Source of the DNA: Kutzneria buriramensis
GTDB taxonomy: Bacteria > Actinomycetota > Actinomycetes > Mycobacteriales > Pseudonocardiaceae
DNA length: 64,000 nt
Assembly (NCBI RefSeq): GCF_003387475.1
Contig: NZ_QUNO01000014.1
Location: 186,001 to 250,000, forward strand
Reading direction: 5' to 3'
Position 1 is the stretch's first letter; every line of letters begins with the position of its first letter. The position numbers and the translations under genes were made by a program. Below are positions 62,092 through 64,000 of this stretch, piece by piece. The notes below the pieces were generated by a model. It was not told the DNA's origin. It searched no databases and was given only the letters and a program-made list of their open reading frames with translations.

Positions 62092-62547
62092 TCAGCGGCC
62101 GGTCCGGCCGTCGATGAGCTCGCGCAGGATGTCGGCGTGGCCGGCGTGCCGGGCGGTCTCCTGGAGCAGGTGGGCGAGCACCCACCGCAGGTTGACGGCC
62201 TCGTCGGTGAGCAGGCACAGGTCGTCGAGGTCCGCGGCGATGACGATCTCGTCGACAGTGGTCCAGGACTGCCGGTACGCGGCGACGGCCTCGGCGAGGT
62301 CGGCGTAGGCGGCGCTCACGGGGAGAGGCCGGCCGGCGAAGCGGTGGGAAACCCACAGCAGCTCGGCCCACGCGAGGTGCTCGACGAGCCAGAGCAAGGT
62401 GGTCTCGGACGGCACGAGCCGCCGCTGTTCGTCGCCGGCGGACAGGTCGGTGACCTTCCGCACGAGGCTGTCCCGCTGATACTGCAACAGCGCGAGCAGC
62501 GTCTCCCGCTCGCCGAGGGCGAAACGCGGTGGCTTGAGGTCGGCCAT
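62092..62547 (-). CDS. DinB-family (DUF664) putative thiol-dependent enzyme, second copy
   Basis: 151 aa. A four-helix bundle with TTLLWLVEHLAWAELLWVSHR, AVAAYRQSWTTVDEIV and HLLQETARHAGHADILRELIDG, giving the three family His residues. It is a paralogue of the protein at 32004 with the same ending motif. It is divergent from a GNAT acetyltransferase with only 17 bases between the starts, so the promoters must overlap the coding regions or the messages are leaderless. Confidence 0.88.
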   Translation of the reverse strand: MADLKPPRFALGERETLLALLQYQRDSLVRKVTDLSAGDEQRRLVPSETTLLWLVEHLAWAELLWVSHRFAGRPLPVSAAYADLAEAVAAYRQSWTTVDEIVIAADLDDLCLLTDEAVNLRWVLAHLLQETARHAGHADILRELIDGRTGR

Positions 62548-62564
62548 GTCGGAATACTACGGCC

Positions 62565-63278
62565 GTGGATCGCGACTTCGTGCTGACCGAGTTCGACCGC
62601 CAGATCCGCCGCGCCGGCGGCGAGGTGCTGATCGAGGACGACTGGGTGGGCGTGGTCGCGACCGACCTCGACGAGCACACGGCGGATGCGGCTATCGCGG
62701 AGCACGTGGCGAGGTTCGCGGGGCTGGGCCGGCCGTGGGAGTGGAAGCACTACTCGTACGACAGGCCGGCGGACCTCCCGGACCGGTTGCGCAGGGCCGG
62801 GTTCACGGCGGAGCCGACGGAAACGCTGCTGGTGGCGGTGATCGACGAGCTGCCGACGGAGGTGGTGCTGCCGCCGGGTGCCGAAATCGTCCCGGTGACC
62901 GACAGCGCCACCGCCGAGATGTTCGTGCGGGTCCACGATGAGGTGTTCGGCGGCGACTACGCGGCGGTCGGTCGGAAGCTGTTGGCGGACACCGAGAACC
63001 AGCTGGGCTTTGTCGTCGTGGCGGACGGCGGACCGGTCTCGGCGGCACGGATCGAGTTCAACCACGGCACCGAGTTCGCCGGCCTGTGGGGCGGTGGAAC
63101 GCTGGCGAGCTGGCGAGGCCGCGGGCTGTTCAAGGCGCTGGTGGCCCATCGCGCGAAGCTGGCCAAGGCCAAGGGATTCCGCTACCTCCAGGTCGATGCG
63201 TCCGACGACAGCAGCCCGATCCTGCAGCGCCTGGGCTTCGCCCAGCTCGCCACGACGACGCCGTTCGTCCACCCGTGA
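62565..63278 (+). CDS. GNAT-family N-acetyltransferase
   Basis: 237 aa from GTG 62565. The N-terminal half is a degenerate GNAT-like or helper domain. The C-terminal half carries the acetyl-CoA site LWGGGTLASWRGRGLFKALVAHRAKLAKAKGFRYLQVDASDDSSPILQRLGF; the R-G-R-G-L pattern is the expected pyrophosphate loop. The substrate is unknown. The gene ends before a short stretch with no clear gene. Confidence 0.88.
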   Translation: MDRDFVLTEFDRQIRRAGGEVLIEDDWVGVVATDLDEHTADAAIAEHVARFAGLGRPWEWKHYSYDRPADLPDRLRRAGFTAEPTETLLVAVIDELPTEVVLPPGAEIVPVTDSATAEMFVRVHDEVFGGDYAAVGRKLLADTENQLGFVVVADGGPVSAARIEFNHGTEFAGLWGGGTLASWRGRGLFKALVAHRAKLAKAKGFRYLQVDASDDSSPILQRLGFAQLATTTPFVHP

Positions 63279-63455
63279 TCTCAGCGGCGACATCCCGCCA
63301 CAGCTGCCGAACCGTGGCCTCACGCCACGCATCGAACGGGATGCCGTAGCCGAGGTCGCACCACAGGTCGGCGTTGCACTGTTCATGCGCGTCAAAGGGT
63401 TCCAGGAACACGGCTGGCGTCGCCGATCACAGGGAGTCCAGCGGCGTGCCCTCGA
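63279..63455 (-). other. Intergenic stretch with a broken minus-strand frame
   Basis: A GTG overlapping the stop of the downstream phosphotransferase gene opens a ten-codon frame (VIEGTPLDSL) that ends in TGA. The same frame then continues as ATPAVFLEPFDAHEQCNADL and WCDLGYGIPFDAWREATVRQ into the antisense of the acetyltransferase gene. It may be the remains of a third gene, but I cannot name it. Confidence 0.25.
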
Positions 63456-64000
63456 TCACGACTGCAGCTCCGTCAGCGCCTTGCGCAGGTGCAGCGAGGT
63501 GATCTTCACCAGCGCCTCCCGGTCCGGCCCCGAGTAGCCGCGCGGGTCACCCTCGACCAGCATGATCAGATACAGATACGTGCGGTAGAGCGCGAGCCGC
63601 CGCCGCGCGCTGTCGTCGAACACGATGCCGCCGTATCCGTCGAGGAACGCGGGGTCGTCCTCGATGCTGGCGAACAGCGCCAGCGACACCATCTCCGCCA
63701 GCGGATCGCCCCAGAACGCACGCTCGCCGTCGACGATGCCGGTGATCCGCCCTTCGTGCAGCAGGATGTTGCCCGGCCACAGATCGAAGTGCACCAGCGC
63801 CGGCGTCGCCACGTCGTCCAGCGCATACGCGTTCGCCCCGATCAGCTGCCGGATCTGCGTGACCGAGCGGGGAAGCGGCGTGTCCCAGTGGATCGCGTCG
63901 TCCAGCACCGCGTCCAGCATGGCGAGGAACGCCGGCCGCCAGCTCGCGTGCATCTTCCCTTGCGGGTAGCCGAATTCCGTGCCGGTGACCCGGTGCAGCG
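63456..64000 (-). CDS. Aminoglycoside phosphotransferase-family protein, 5' end missing
   Basis: The frame stays open to the window edge (LHRVTGTEFGYPQGKMHASW), so the internal ATG at 63953 is not the true start. The catalytic loop is VHFDLWPGNILLHEG (Asp and Asn of HxDxxxxN), followed by the metal site GIVDGERAFWGDPLAE. The C-terminus is helical (YRTYLYLIMLVEGD). The family phosphorylates small hydroxylated substrates such as aminoglycosides, homoserine or fructosamines; no drug specificity can be inferred. Confidence 0.88.
   Translation of the reverse strand, partial: LHRVTGTEFGYPQGKMHASWRPAFLAMLDAVLDDAIHWDTPLPRSVTQIRQLIGANAYALDDVATPALVHFDLWPGNILLHEGRITGIVDGERAFWGDPLAEMVSLALFASIEDDPAFLDGYGGIVFDDSARRRLALYRTYLYLIMLVEGDPRGYSGPDREALVKITSLHLRKALTELQS

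Noticed and set aside
63130-63411. 94-codon minus-strand frame starting with MFLEPFDAHEQ
   Set aside because: More than half is antisense to the acetyltransferase gene; only the first part might be a gene remnant and is noted as such.

Overview
The window is very GC-rich with GTG and TTG starts and short intergenic gaps. It carries actinobacterial families: a mycothiol-type DsbA/nitroreductase relative, AfsR/SARP-type regulators, an LtrA protein and a NhaA-thioredoxin fusion. It reads as a chromosomal arm or accessory stretch of an actinomycete, most likely of the Pseudonocardiales; that assignment is inference. I found no rRNA, tRNA, CRISPR array, phage module, intact transposase or multimodular biosynthetic gene. 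Layout, left to right. (1) 1-12 kb: a partial secreted discoidin/FnIII protein; a two-component system divergent from an ABC/FtsX exporter; a PadR regulator; a TMEM175-type channel; a class II amidotransferase; an ECF sigma/anti-sigma pair next to a secreted homologue of the anti-sigma exodomain; and a GGDEF diguanylate cyclase. (2) 12.0-12.3 kb: three tandem micro-ORFs, each with its own strong Shine-Dalgarno sequence, encoding MRDNNW-type peptides. I consider this the most unusual item here. (3) 12-25 kb: an MFS exporter, a putative GIY-YIG/zinc-ribbon protein, a thioesterase, LtrA, a peptide deformylase divergent from a small HTH regulator across a perfect 31-bp operator, a dgdA/dgdR-like pair, a PAP2 phosphatase, and a SARP-membrane-HhH fusion divergent from a lipoprotein. 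(4) 23-31 kb: a glycerol locus with an IclR regulator, one glycerol kinase on the minus strand, and a divergent glpF-glpK-glpD-amidohydrolase operon. (5) 31-43 kb: DNA-repair and stress genes (AlkZ-like, DinB, exonuclease III, O6-alkylguanine methyltransferase), WYL, MarR and GlxA regulators, a Ser/Thr kinase, RidA, and a second two-component system preceded by two paralogous small membrane proteins. (6) 43-64 kb: an operon of a 68-aa protein, a sigma factor and an M48/LysM protease; TetR with prolyl oligopeptidase; a NhaA-Trx fusion; a variant methionyl-tRNA synthetase; a large LuxR-type ATPase regulator; a 35-bp minisatellite; LacI divergent from paaK; and a partial aminoglycoside-phosphotransferase-like gene. 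Regulatory DNA is rich and mostly readable by eye: autoregulatory palindromes for def/HTH, TetR, MarR and LysR; a PaaR-like site; 11-bp phased heptamers in front of the SARP gene; a paired leaderless ECF promoter; and two classes of long inverted repeat (a 57-bp dispersed hairpin in two copies and a 124-bp MITE-like element). All protein functions are assigned from motifs and family memory, without database searches.
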